Source: Streptomyces sp. JH34 (GTDB lineage Bacteria; Actinomycetota; Actinomycetes; Streptomycetales; Streptomycetaceae). Taken from it: DNA of 64,000 bases. The stretch lies in NCBI RefSeq assembly GCF_029428875.1, contig NZ_JAJSOO010000001.1:2666001-2730000 (forward strand), given 5' to 3'. The notes beneath the pieces are model-generated. The model worked only from the letters and a program-made list of their open reading frames with translations. It was not told the DNA's origin and made no database searches. Positions 1 to 7,856 of this stretch are shown in pieces. A program made the position numbers and the translations under genes. The stretch's first letter is position 1. Each line of letters starts with the position of its first letter.

Positions 1-1012
1 CCTGGACGTAGTACCAGCCCTGGAACCGCATCGCCGATTCCGCGTCGGTGTCACCCTCGAACCGGTTCGCGTAGGCGGCCGGGGCCGTGCCGAGATCGAC
101 CCCGGTGGGGGCACCCGTATAGCCCGTGCTCTTGTCGGCGACGCGGCCACGGGCCGTGTTGTACAGGGCGAGGCGCAGCCCGTTGGCGGTGAAGGACGAT
201 CCGTCGGAGGTGGTGTTGGCCAGCTGGGCGCGGAGGAAGAGCTGCTGGCCCCAGGCGACCGGCACCCTGTAGAAGCGGCTCTCGCCCGGCCTGATGTCGT
301 CCCTCCAGGCGCCGTCGTCCACGGCTGCCGCGTCGTTGAAGCCCGTGCCACCGCTCACCTTCTGCGGGGTTCCGCCCTCTCCGGGTGACGGAGCCTTCGA
401 GCTCCAGCCGGTCGGCGCCTCGGGCTCGGCGGCACCGGGCTTGAGGCCGGGTTCCGACATGTACCTCAGCTCGATCGGCCACTTGGACGTCCCACCGGTC
501 TTCGACCCCGCCCAGGCCACGGTGTAGAAGTAGTCCCCGGCCTCCTGGCAGGGAACGCTGCTGTCGCCGATACGGCGCGAAGCGTAGGCCGCGATCGGCC
601 GGGCGGTTTCGCCCCCGAAGTAGACGGCCGGGCTGGAACCGCACGACCTGTTGTCGGTCGAGACCAGGGAGACCTGGATGCCGTCGAGGATGGCGCTCTC
701 GCTACCGGGGGGCGGGGCGAGGACCGTGGAAACGAAGGCGCTGGACGTGTCGTCGAGCCGCACGCGGTAGTACTTCTTCTCGCCCGGGGAGATGGTGTCC
801 GAGTAGACCTTCGCGCGCTCCAGCTGGGGGCCGTCGGCGCTCGACGCGGTGCCGGTGACGGGCACGGCTCCGTCGGCGAGCCGGTACGAGGGGACGGCGC
901 CTCCTGGGGCGTCGTCCGAGCGCGGGTGCGCTGCCGCGACTGTCGGCAGCAGCAGTACGCAGAGCGCTGCCGCCACCCCGGCGGCAGCACCGCCTCGGGG
1001 CCTCGACACCAT
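1..1012 (-). CDS. Secreted protein of the Tad locus, 3' end cut by window edge
   Basis: The reading frame stays open from a start at 1012 (ATG; GTG at 1009 has better spacing from AGGAG at 1016-1020) to the window edge, giving about 337 residues. An N-terminal hydrophobic stretch of Ala, Val and Leu ending near AAAH looks like a signal peptide. The rest is a soluble extracytoplasmic sequence with two similar segments, each holding a phrase of the form S-P/R-G-E-x-x-(F/Y)-Y-R-V (residues about 75-85 and 235-245), which suggests a duplicated beta-domain. It lies 97 bp downstream of the OmpA-domain gene on the same strand, so it is probably the next gene of the pilus operon. I do not recognise a characterised family. 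Continuation to the left of the window is certain. Confidence 0.75.
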   Translation of the reverse strand, partial: MVSRPRGGAAAGVAAALCVLLLPTVAAAHPRSDDAPGGAVPSYRLADGAVPVTGTASSADGPQLERAKVYSDTISPGEKKYYRVRLDDTSSAFVSTVLAPPPGSESAILDGIQVSLVSTDNRSCGSSPAVYFGGETARPIAAYASRRIGDSSVPCQEAGDYFYTVAWAGSKTGGTSKWPIELRYMSEPGLKPGAAEPEAPTGWSSKAPSPGEGGTPQKVSGGTGFNDAAAVDDGAWRDDIRPGESRFYRVPVAWGQQLFLRAQLANTTSDGSSFTANGLRLALYNTARGRVADKSTGYTGAPTGVDLGTAPAAYANRFEGDTDAESAMRFQGWYYVQ

Positions 1013-1109
1013 TCGCTCCTACCCTCCGACAAACGGGAAACCATTCGTGGAGGGCTCGGCCAACGGCCTGTGGCCAAGGTGCCGAACCCCCCGGGACTAC
1101 GTGCTGACT

Positions 1110-1772
1110 CTACGAGCCGTTGGTGCGCGGGAAGGAGACTTCCACACGCCGGTTCTTCTTACGACCCTCTTCGTTGTCGTTACTGGCGATCGGGTACTGC
1201 TCCCCGTAACCGCGGATCTCGAAGGTGACGCTCGGCAGCTTGGTGGCGAGCACGCCCTGGACGGCGTTCGCACGCTGCTTGGACAGGACGTCACCGTGAG
1301 CGGACGATCCGAGGTTGTCCGTGAAGCCGAACACACGCACCCTCGGGGCGTTCTGTGTCTGGATCTCGGTGGCGATCGCGTTGATGCGGGCCGTGGCCTC
1401 GCCGCTGAGCTTGGCGCTGTCCTTGCCGAAGAGGACTTCGGCCTGCAGGGCGAAGGTGATGTCGGCGTTGGTGTCCTCGCGGCGCTCCTCGCCGCCCATG
1501 TCCTCGACGATGGACTTGATGTCGAGTACGCGGACGTCACCGAGGGTCGCACCGTCACCGAGCATGAGACCGGGCGAGTTGGCGTCGACCTCCACGGGGG
1601 GCGAGGCGCTCGGGACAGCGGTGGGGTTCTCGTCCGCCGAGGCCGACGTGGCACCCCACAGGGTCGAGGTGCCGAGCACGACGGCAGCGGCGGCGCAGAG
1701 ACCGATGCGGCATCGGAGTGCGCCTCGCGGGATGACCGGTGTGGGGGTGGGTGGCTGCATTACGTTCGTCAC
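1110..1772 (-). CDS. OmpA-family peptidoglycan-binding protein
   Basis: About 220 residues. A signal peptide-like stretch (hydrophobic run, then SASADE) precedes a linker and a C-terminal OmpA domain containing FGFTDNLGSS, the LSxQRAxAV helix and EIRGYGEQYPIASN, the usual peptidoglycan-contact segment. Such domains anchor proteins to the cell wall. The GTG start at 1772 overlaps the stop of the upstream lipoprotein gene (GTGA), implying coupled translation; an ATG at 1760, preceded by CGGGGTGA, is the alternative. As the distal part of a Tad operon, it probably anchors or guides the pilus through the Gram-positive wall (inference). Confidence 0.85.
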   Translation of the reverse strand: MTNVMQPPTPTPVIPRGALRCRIGLCAAAAVVLGTSTLWGATSASADENPTAVPSASPPVEVDANSPGLMLGDGATLGDVRVLDIKSIVEDMGGEERREDTNADITFALQAEVLFGKDSAKLSGEATARINAIATEIQTQNAPRVRVFGFTDNLGSSAHGDVLSKQRANAVQGVLATKLPSVTFEIRGYGEQYPIASNDNEEGRKKNRRVEVSFPRTNGS

Positions 1773-2356
1773 CCCGAGATCTTGATCGTCGCGGTGGGCA
1801 TGGTGGGGATCTGGAAGTCGACCTCGGTGGTGCTCTGAGGCGGGGCGGGGAACTGAGCGAAGAACGGCGCCTCCGCTCCCGGCGTCAACCCTTCGAACTT
1901 GGTGCACAGGCAGCGGCCGTCGGTGTCCCTGAGGATCAGGTACCGCTTCTTGCCCTGCTGGTCCACGAGTGTCGCCCCTGCCATGGACGCGCCATTGTTC
2001 ACCAGTTCCTGCTCGATCCCCTGCCAGCCGACCGCCGCCCAGATCTGCTTCGACCCGTTCTTGACCCGGCCCTTCACGGTGACGAAACCACCGGCTTCGC
2101 GCTTGACCGAGCTGATGACTGCCTCGACGCCGTCCTTGCCCTTGATCGAGGCCAGCACCTGACCCTCGTCGTCCTCAGCAGGTGCAGGTGTCTCACTATC
2201 CTGATTGGACGCCGAAGGCGCAGACCCCTCAGGCTTGCCTTCTGGTTCGTCCGACCCCCCGTCGCCCCCACAAGCCGTCAGTACGACAGCCATGGCTACG
2301 GAGGCGGCAGCGACGGCGGCCCCCCTGAAGCGAATCCGGGTCATGGCTGCACGCAT
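1769..2356 (-). CDS. Putative lipoprotein of the Tad locus
   Basis: The chosen ATG at 2356 sits 7 nt after GAGAGGAA; a GTG at 2383 directly abuts the previous stop but has no ribosome site of its own. The product is about 195 residues with an N-terminal hydrophobic helix and a lipobox LTAC followed by a Gly/Asp/Ser/Glu-rich spacer, typical of an exported, lipid-anchored protein. The remaining 130 residues hold beta-rich segments (VTVKGRVKNGS, TEVDFQIPTMP) and a CLC pair. It has no recognised enzymatic motif. It overlaps the OmpA-domain gene by 4 bp, so the two are co-expressed and probably act together at the membrane/wall interface. Confidence 0.8.
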   Translation of the reverse strand: MRAAMTRIRFRGAAVAAASVAMAVVLTACGGDGGSDEPEGKPEGSAPSASNQDSETPAPAEDDEGQVLASIKGKDGVEAVISSVKREAGGFVTVKGRVKNGSKQIWAAVGWQGIEQELVNNGASMAGATLVDQQGKKRYLILRDTDGRCLCTKFEGLTPGAEAPFFAQFPAPPQSTTEVDFQIPTMPTATIKISG

Positions 2357-2383
2357 CGGCGTGTTCCTCTCGGTGACGTTCAC

Positions 2384-3025
2384 TTAGTTGTCGGCCAGGT
2401 GGACGGAGAAAAGGTCTGCCAGATCGGGCAGCAGGTCAAGGTTTTTCGGGTCGATACGGAAGTCGTCGACATCGTCGCAGACAACTTTGTACGCCTTCTG
2501 TTCCTCGGCCTCTTCCGTGTCGCCGTCGTCGTCATCGGCGGGGAGGCTGGGCGCGGGACGTGTGTCTTCTTCGATGCGGCAGCGTGGCTCGATGACGGCG
2601 CGTGCGGTCGCAGAGGCTTTCGTCGTCTTCGTGCTGGCGATCACCGAGCTTCCGACCGTCTTGTTCGTCTCGACCGTGACCGTGTACGACGCCTCGGGCG
2701 AGAGAGCCCCGTAGCACGTCAATTGACGGGCGTCATTCTGCGACGCGAGCGATTCACCGGCGGAGCACGATCCGCTTCCGATTTCCTGGCCACTCAGCAG
2801 GTCGTCCCATTCGCCGAAATCGAACACCCCCGGCCAGCTCCACTCGTCGCGCGCGTCCTGCGCCGCTGCCAGGGCGGCAGCGTCGGCGGCCGTCTGTGCC
2901 TCGTTCCTCTTCATCGAAGCCTGCCCGACAGCAAAGTAAGCGAACGCGAGGAAGAGCAGGCCCGCCACCACCATGATGTAGATGGGGAAGGCCTGCCCTG
3001 CCTCACGAGTCCTTCTGACGATCAG
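2384..3025 (-). CDS. TadG/TadE-like pilus assembly membrane protein (CTG start?)
   Basis: The product is about 213 residues. The N-terminus reads RRTREAGQAFPIYIMVV followed by one transmembrane helix and the phrase RNEAQTAADAAALAAAQ, which is diagnostic of TadG/TadE-like pseudopilin-related proteins. The rest is extracellular, acidic (DDDDGDTEEAEEQ) and contains four or more Cys. The frame has no ATG, GTG or TTG between an upstream stop-free shadow region and the TM helix; the best start is CTG at 3025, overlapping the flp stop codon (CTGA). An ATG inside the helix (IMVVAG) would delete the conserved GQAFP signature. It follows flp in the operon and probably helps pilus assembly or anchoring. 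Confidence 0.8.
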   Translation of the reverse strand: MIVRRTREAGQAFPIYIMVVAGLLFLAFAYFAVGQASMKRNEAQTAADAAALAAAQDARDEWSWPGVFDFGEWDDLLSGQEIGSGSCSAGESLASQNDARQLTCYGALSPEASYTVTVETNKTVGSSVIASTKTTKASATARAVIEPRCRIEEDTRPAPSLPADDDDGDTEEAEEQKAYKVVCDDVDDFRIDPKNLDLLPDLADLFSVHLADN

Positions 3026-3246
3026 CCTGCGCCCGTGATCTTGTTGATCTGCGTGGTGATGGCCGTCGCGATCGTGGTTCCGAAGTTCGTCGTCATGAGC
3101 ACCCCGATGATCGCCACGACCACCACGATGATGCCCAGGTACTCCACCGCGCCCTGGCCCCGGTCCGCCCGGGCCTTCATGCGCTCGACGGACGTGTTCG
3201 CCCAGACCTTGGCGTTGACGGAAGCCTTCAGCATCAGCTTGCTCAT
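3022..3246 (-). CDS. flp: Flp-type pilin (class IVb prepilin)
   Basis: A 74-residue protein. The ATG at 3246 follows GGAGGGG with good spacing. A basic leader of about 31 residues ends in DRG, then QGAVEYLG and a hydrophobic helix. This matches the Flp prepilin rule G/XXXXEY (Glu at +5, Tyr at +6 after cleavage behind Gly). Flp subunits polymerise into thin adhesive pili after processing by a TadV-type peptidase; none is encoded in this window. It starts a short run (flp, TadG-like, lipoprotein, OmpA-domain) behind its own 224-bp upstream region, separate from the assembly genes, so the pilin can be expressed at a higher level than the machine. Confidence 0.93.
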   Translation of the reverse strand: MSKLMLKASVNAKVWANTSVERMKARADRGQGAVEYLGIIVVVVAIIGVLMTTNFGTTIATAITTQINKITGAG

Positions 3247-3385
3247 GGTGTTCCCCTCCGGTTGCGGACGGCCGGATGCCGGCCGGCGTGTACGTCTGTG
3301 CGGTGGCGCTCGCGTTACCGGCTTCCTCCTGGCCGGTGCCGCTCGCGACATGAGAAACGTACGGCTGGACACCCCGTCCGCCGCA

Positions 3386-3429
3386 GGGCCCCAGGGCCCA
3401 AAACCGGGCCCAAAGCGGACGTTGGGCCC
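3386..3429. promoter_or_regulatory. Cluster of four GGGCCC palindromes upstream of flp
   Basis: GGGCCC occurs at 3386, 3394, 3406 and 3424, with spacings of 8, 12 and 18 bp; three copies are flanked by A- or T-runs (GGGCCCAAAA, GGGCCCAAA, TTGGGCCC). It lies between the response regulator gene and flp, about 140-180 bp upstream of the pilin start. It could be a multi-copy operator for the adjacent regulator or an overlapping set of terminator hairpins for the regulator transcript. Confidence 0.4.
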
Positions 3430-3470
3430 TTTGCCGCGCGTGCGTACCCGCGCCGGGGCTCCTCCCCCGT

Positions 3471-4571
3471 TCAGCCATGGCTGCCTGTCCCCCTCGTTCC
3501 AGGTCCCGAGCCCGGCGCCGTGCCGAGCCAGCGGGCGATCGCCTCGCTGCGGCTGGTGCTGTGCAGCTTGGTGAAGATCCTGTTGATGTGGTTCTTGACG
3601 GTCTTTTCGCTGATGAAGCAGGTGGCGGCGATCTGCTGGTTGCTCAGGCCCGAGGAGATGAGCTCCATGACCTCCGCCTCCCTCGAACTCAGTTCGTACT
3701 GCCGCCTGTTGGGCGCCTGAGGCCCGTTGGATTCCGTACCGGACGAAGACTGTCCCACAAAAGGTTGCAGTTGCGAAAGGTTTTGTGGATTTTCGGCCGG
3801 ATGCGGCGGACGCAGCGGATGCGCAGAACGCGGCGCAGGGGCCCGCACGCGGTGGGAGGCGCTGCCCGGGGGCTGGGTCTGTGAGCCGGGCCCGCCGTGG
3901 GGGGCGTCGGCGCTCAGGGCTGTTCCCAGCCCGTCCGGGAGCGACCTCGGCTGCTGGTTCGGCCCTTGCCGCATATGGGCGAGAAGCGCGCTCGCCGCCG
4001 TGGCGGTGAAGGGTGCGCGGCCGCTCTTCGTATCGCGTACGGACTGCACGAGTTCGTCTGCCGTGAACTCGCCGTGGACCAGGTAGCCGCCCGCGCCCAT
4101 GCGCAGTGCCTCGTGCACGATGTCGCTCTCGCGGCTGTACGTCAGCATCATCACGGGTGCAACCTGCACCAGGTGAGGCAGGGCGGAGAGACCGTCCACC
4201 CCGGGCATCCGTACGTCGAGCAGGATGACGTCCGGCCGGTGGTGTACGGCGGCTTCATAGGCCTCGCGCCCGTCCGCCGCCTCGGCCACGACCTCGATGT
4301 CGGCCCGGCCGCTGAGCAGCACGCCGAGTCCCGCCCGGACCACGGGGTTGTCGTCCGCGACGACGACGCGCAGGGACCCGGGGGCCGGACGGTCGGGGGC
4401 GTCGGGGAAGGCGGGCAGCGGCTGTGCCGCCGTGGGCGGTGGTGCGGTGGCCGGGAATGCGGGGGAGCTGAGTTCACTGCTGAGCGGGGAGCCGTGCGAG
4501 GACGTGTGCGGGGAGGCGTGGTTCTGTGCGGCCCGGTCCTGGCCAGATGTGCGGGAGACGTCGTCCGGCAT
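3471..4571 (-). CDS. NarL/FixJ-type response regulator of the Tad locus
   Basis: The 366-residue product starts at ATG 4571, 7 nt after a consensus AGGAGG. A disordered Ser/Pro/Ala-rich N-terminus (1-65) precedes a receiver domain at about 67-190 with the acidic pair D73/D74 and phosphoacceptor D119 (VILLDVRMPG). A Pro/Gly-rich linker of about 100 residues follows, then a LuxR-type HTH (LSSREAEVMELISSGLSNQQIA ... ISEKTVKNHINRI) at about 293-350. It is longer than usual (about 215 residues) because of the N-terminal tail and linker. It lies 75 bp downstream of the sensor kinase gene and directly upstream of flp, so it is the natural candidate for pilin transcription control. Confidence 0.92.
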   Translation of the reverse strand: MPDDVSRTSGQDRAAQNHASPHTSSHGSPLSSELSSPAFPATAPPPTAAQPLPAFPDAPDRPAPGSLRVVVADDNPVVRAGLGVLLSGRADIEVVAEAADGREAYEAAVHHRPDVILLDVRMPGVDGLSALPHLVQVAPVMMLTYSRESDIVHEALRMGAGGYLVHGEFTADELVQSVRDTKSGRAPFTATAASALLAHMRQGPNQQPRSLPDGLGTALSADAPHGGPGSQTQPPGSASHRVRAPAPRSAHPLRPPHPAENPQNLSQLQPFVGQSSSGTESNGPQAPNRRQYELSSREAEVMELISSGLSNQQIAATCFISEKTVKNHINRIFTKLHSTSRSEAIARWLGTAPGSGPGTRGTGSHG

Positions 4572-4646
4572 TCTGCGACCTCCTCTCAGGTGTCATGGGG
4601 ACGAGGGTGCGATAGCGGTATTGGGGCAGGGGTCGTGCGGGTGCGG

Positions 4647-5999
4647 TCAAGGGCTGGAAGCCGGATCCGCCGCAGGGGCGACGGCAGTCGCTGACGCGGC
4701 AGTCGCAGCCCGGGCCGGTGCCAGGGCCGCGGTCGGGAGTTCGACGCGGACCTCGGTGCCCTTGGCCGCCTTGCCCTTGCCGATCCGGATGCGGGCGCCG
4801 ATGGAGGCCGCGCGTTCGACCATGCCGACGAGCCCGAAGTGGCCGGCCCGCCTCAGGTCGTCGAGGGTGGTGCCCGCGGGCAGGCCCTGCCCGTCGTCGT
4901 ACACGCTGACGCGCAGGACGTCGCCCTTGATACCGGCGAGGACGACGAGGTAGGTGGGGTGGGCGTGCCGGTCGGCGTTCTCCATCGCTTCGGAGGCGAC
5001 GGTGAGGAGTTGCCGGGCGACGACCTGGGGGACCGGGGGTACGGGTGTGTCGCCGAGGGTGCGGAAGACGGTGTTCAATCCGCGTCTCCGGGTGAAGTCC
5101 TGCGTCCTGGAACGGAGTTCGGCAATGAGGTCCACCCCGCCGTCGAGGCCGGACTCGCGCCGCAGGTCGGAGAGGAGTTCCCGTGATTCGGCGGCGGCCC
5201 GTCGGGCGGACCTGGCGACCAGTTCCGCCTGGTGCCGGAGGGTGAGCGGGTCCGTCCGCCCGGAGGAGTGGGCCAGTCCGTCGGCGGCGAGGGCCAGGCC
5301 GTGCAGGGTCTTGGCCACGGAGTCGTGCATCTCGCGTGCCAGTCGTGCGCGTTCGTCCTCGACGGCGACGCTGACGGCGAGGCGGGCCCGGGTCTCGGTC
5401 AGTGCCTGGCTGGCCGCTCCGACGCGGAGCATCAGGTTGCGCAGCGTGACGCCCACCGCGCCGGCGAGGACGCAGAAGCCCGGGAGCAGCAGGGCGTTGG
5501 CCAGCCCTCCCCGGAACTGCTGGTCGGCGCCGTAGGCGGCGGCCAGGATGAGGACTTCGAGTACGGCGAAGACTCCGGCGGCCCGCCAGCCGTAGAGCAG
5601 TCCGGCGAGCAGCGGAGTGCAGACGACGGCGTAGCCGAGGGTCGAGTCGGGTGTGGCGGTGAACAGGAGCAGGGCGCCGAACACGGTGTCGGCACCCAGC
5701 AGGAGCGGCGAGCGTACGAGGAGTGGTCCGAAGCGCTCCCAGTCGCGGTAGAGGGCGTACGAACCGACGAAGGTCACCAGGACGGCGGAGGCGACCAGCC
5801 AGCTGGCGAGGCCGGGGGCGGTGTTGTCGAGGGCCTGCGGGGTGCCGATGGCGATCATGGCCAGGCGGAAGAGGAACACCTGGCGGGCCAGCGCCGAGAG
5901 GGCGTTGACCTGGATGGACACGGTGGGCGCCGGGCCGGCGGGAGTGGACAGCGCGGCGTGCCGCGCGTCCTCGGCGCCCGGGTGCAGGGAGATCGTCAT
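4647..5999 (-). CDS. Membrane sensor histidine kinase (HisKA_3 type)
   Basis: The 450-residue product has about five or six hydrophobic segments between residues 40 and 190, a dimerisation/phosphotransfer helix with H225 in LAREMHDSVAKTL, and a C-terminal HATPase domain (ASEAMENADRHAHP as N-box; DDGQGLPAG as G1; GHFGLVGMVERA as G2). This is the NarX/DesK-like family that phosphorylates NarL-type regulators. There is no obvious extracellular sensor loop, so the signal may be sensed in the membrane. The start lies 10 bp after the tadC stop, so the kinase is transcribed with the pilus machine genes, and the cognate regulator follows 75 bp later. Confidence 0.92.
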   Translation of the reverse strand: MTISLHPGAEDARHAALSTPAGPAPTVSIQVNALSALARQVFLFRLAMIAIGTPQALDNTAPGLASWLVASAVLVTFVGSYALYRDWERFGPLLVRSPLLLGADTVFGALLLFTATPDSTLGYAVVCTPLLAGLLYGWRAAGVFAVLEVLILAAAYGADQQFRGGLANALLLPGFCVLAGAVGVTLRNLMLRVGAASQALTETRARLAVSVAVEDERARLAREMHDSVAKTLHGLALAADGLAHSSGRTDPLTLRHQAELVARSARRAAAESRELLSDLRRESGLDGGVDLIAELRSRTQDFTRRRGLNTVFRTLGDTPVPPVPQVVARQLLTVASEAMENADRHAHPTYLVVLAGIKGDVLRVSVYDDGQGLPAGTTLDDLRRAGHFGLVGMVERAASIGARIRIGKGKAAKGTEVRVELPTAALAPARAATAASATAVAPAADPASSP

Positions 6000-6009
6000 G
6001 GGCGGCCGC

Positions 6010-6897
6010 TCACTCCCCTGTGAAGGATCCGAGGTCGGTGTCGGATCCGAGCAGCATGGCGGCGCCCATGAGGATCATGGTGGCGGGGATCATGAAGGTG
6101 GTGACCATCAGGGTTGCCTTGGGGACTGCCTTGGCGGCCTTGCGCCGGGCGTTCTGCGCGTCGGTGCGGCGCATGTCGTTGGCGATGGCGATGAGCGTGT
6201 CGACGATGGGCGCGCCGAGTTCCTCGCCCTGCTGGAGCGCGGTGACGAACATGGCGACCTGTTCGGAGTCGTTGCGCCTGCGCAGCTCGTCGAAGGCCTG
6301 GCGGCGGCTGACGCCCATGTCCATCTGCCGGAGGGTGATGCGCAGTTCGTCGGACCAGGGGCCCTGGTACTTCTCGGCGACCCGGTCGAGGGCCTGCCGG
6401 AAGCCGAGGCCCGCGGAGACGACGACGGCTAGGACGTCCAGGAAGTCGGGGAGTGTGCGGTCGATGTCGTCCCTGCGCTTGCGGACGGCGGCCCAGATGC
6501 CGACCTCGCCCCAGAACAGGCCGAAGGCGATCATGAACAGGGCCATGAAGAATTTGCCGCTGGTGAGCATGGCGAAGGCGGCGAATCCTCCGAGGGCGCT
6601 GTAGACGGCGCGCCGGGCCGCGTAGCGGTCGATGGTGAGGCCGCCCGGGTTGCCCGCCATGTCGATCCTGCGGCGCTTCTCGTTGACCTTCTTGGGCCCC
6701 ATCAGGCGCAGGACCAGGGGCGCCCAGCGCATGCCGAGGCGGTCGATGCCGGAGCCCACCGCGGTGGTGCGGGTCGACCCGACTTCGAGCGCGAGCGCGA
6801 GGTCGCCGGGGAGGGTGGCCTCGGCGCGGTACATCCGTACGCCCTTGAAAACGCCGAAGACGCTGAAGCCGACGACGAGGGCGAGCAGTAGTTCCAT
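6010..6897 (-). CDS. tadC: Tad secretion membrane platform protein TadC
   Basis: The 295-residue protein has an N-terminal helix, two central helices and a T2SS-F domain (about 145-285) with the family phrase LPDFLDVLAVVVSAGLGFRQALDRVAEKY and the GAPIVDTLIAIANDMR segment, then a C-terminal helix. TadB and TadC together form the inner-membrane platform on which the TadA ATPase acts. The order tadA-tadB-tadC with gaps of 10-14 bp is the standard arrangement. Confidence 0.93.
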   Translation of the reverse strand: MELLLALVVGFSVFGVFKGVRMYRAEATLPGDLALALEVGSTRTTAVGSGIDRLGMRWAPLVLRLMGPKKVNEKRRRIDMAGNPGGLTIDRYAARRAVYSALGGFAAFAMLTSGKFFMALFMIAFGLFWGEVGIWAAVRKRRDDIDRTLPDFLDVLAVVVSAGLGFRQALDRVAEKYQGPWSDELRITLRQMDMGVSRRQAFDELRRRNDSEQVAMFVTALQQGEELGAPIVDTLIAIANDMRRTDAQNARRKAAKAVPKATLMVTTFMIPATMILMGAAMLLGSDTDLGSFTGE

Positions 6898-6910
6898 GAC
6901 GGCCCCCTCC

Positions 6911-7846
6911 TCAGATATCGATCTTGGAAACGCGGCGGATGGCGACGAAGCCGAGGGCGTAGAGGCCGAGCGAGACGATGACGGCGACCTGTCCGGCGAC
7001 GGATCCGGTCATCCGGTCGAGCGCTCCGGGGAGGATCGAGTTGACCAGTAGCATCGCGCCGACGCCGATGGCCGGGACGGCGTAGGCCGTGGCGTTGATC
7101 TGTGAGAGCTGGGTGCGGACCTCGCGCCGGGTCTCCTTGCGCTCCTCCAGGGTGACGGTGAGGTTGCGCAGCGAGGACACGACCTGGCCGCCGGCCCGGT
7201 TGGACAGGATCAACGTGGAGACCAGGACGACGAGTTCGCGGGAGGGCAGGCGTTCGGCGAGTTCCCCGAGGGCGTCGTCGAGGGTGCGGCCCACGCCCAG
7301 CTGGTCGGCGACGACGCGGAGTTCGTCGCCCGCGGGCGCTTCGAGTTCGTCGGCGGCCATGGCGATGGAGGTGCGCAGGGAGAGCCCGGCCTGGGTGGCG
7401 TTGGCGAGTACGCGGGAGATCTCGGGCAGCTGGCTGATGAAGGCCTCGGTGCGCTTGGCCCGGTGCCAGTTCAGGAAGGTGCCGGCGCCCCAGATCGCGG
7501 CGAGTCCGGCGAGCGGGCCGAAGAACGAGGCCAGGACGGAGGCCGCGATCAGCCAGAGTGCCGCCACGGAGGCGACGACGTAGAGGAAGTACTCGCCCGG
7601 AGTGATGTCGAGGCCCGTGGCCGCGAGCTTCAGCTCGATCCTCTTGCCGAGTTTCGTACGGCGCAGCCGGCGGTCGAGGCCCCGGAAGCGGCGCTGCGGG
7701 CCCATGTCGATCTGGCCGGTCGAGGAGAGCCGGTCCACGAGCGCTTCGCGCTGGGCCTTGCCCGAGGTGTAGGCGTGCAGGCCCAGGACGCCGAGTACGC
7801 AGCACAGCAGCGTGACGCCGATGGTGAGCGGTGCGAGGTTGTCCAT
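6911..7846 (-). CDS. tadB: Tad secretion membrane platform protein TadB
   Basis: The 311-residue protein has an N-terminal helix, a basic loop (RRFRGLDRRLRRTKLGKR), two helices near 85-130, and a T2SS-F domain (about 140-270) with LPEISRVLANATQAGLSLRTSI and LVVLVSTLILSNRAGGQVVSSLRNL, ending in further helices. It is the partner of TadC. The ATG at 7846 lies 10 bp downstream of the tadA stop. Confidence 0.93.
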   Translation of the reverse strand: MDNLAPLTIGVTLLCCVLGVLGLHAYTSGKAQREALVDRLSSTGQIDMGPQRRFRGLDRRLRRTKLGKRIELKLAATGLDITPGEYFLYVVASVAALWLIAASVLASFFGPLAGLAAIWGAGTFLNWHRAKRTEAFISQLPEISRVLANATQAGLSLRTSIAMAADELEAPAGDELRVVADQLGVGRTLDDALGELAERLPSRELVVLVSTLILSNRAGGQVVSSLRNLTVTLEERKETRREVRTQLSQINATAYAVPAIGVGAMLLVNSILPGALDRMTGSVAGQVAVIVSLGLYALGFVAIRRVSKIDI

Positions 7847-7856
7847 GTCGGGGTAC

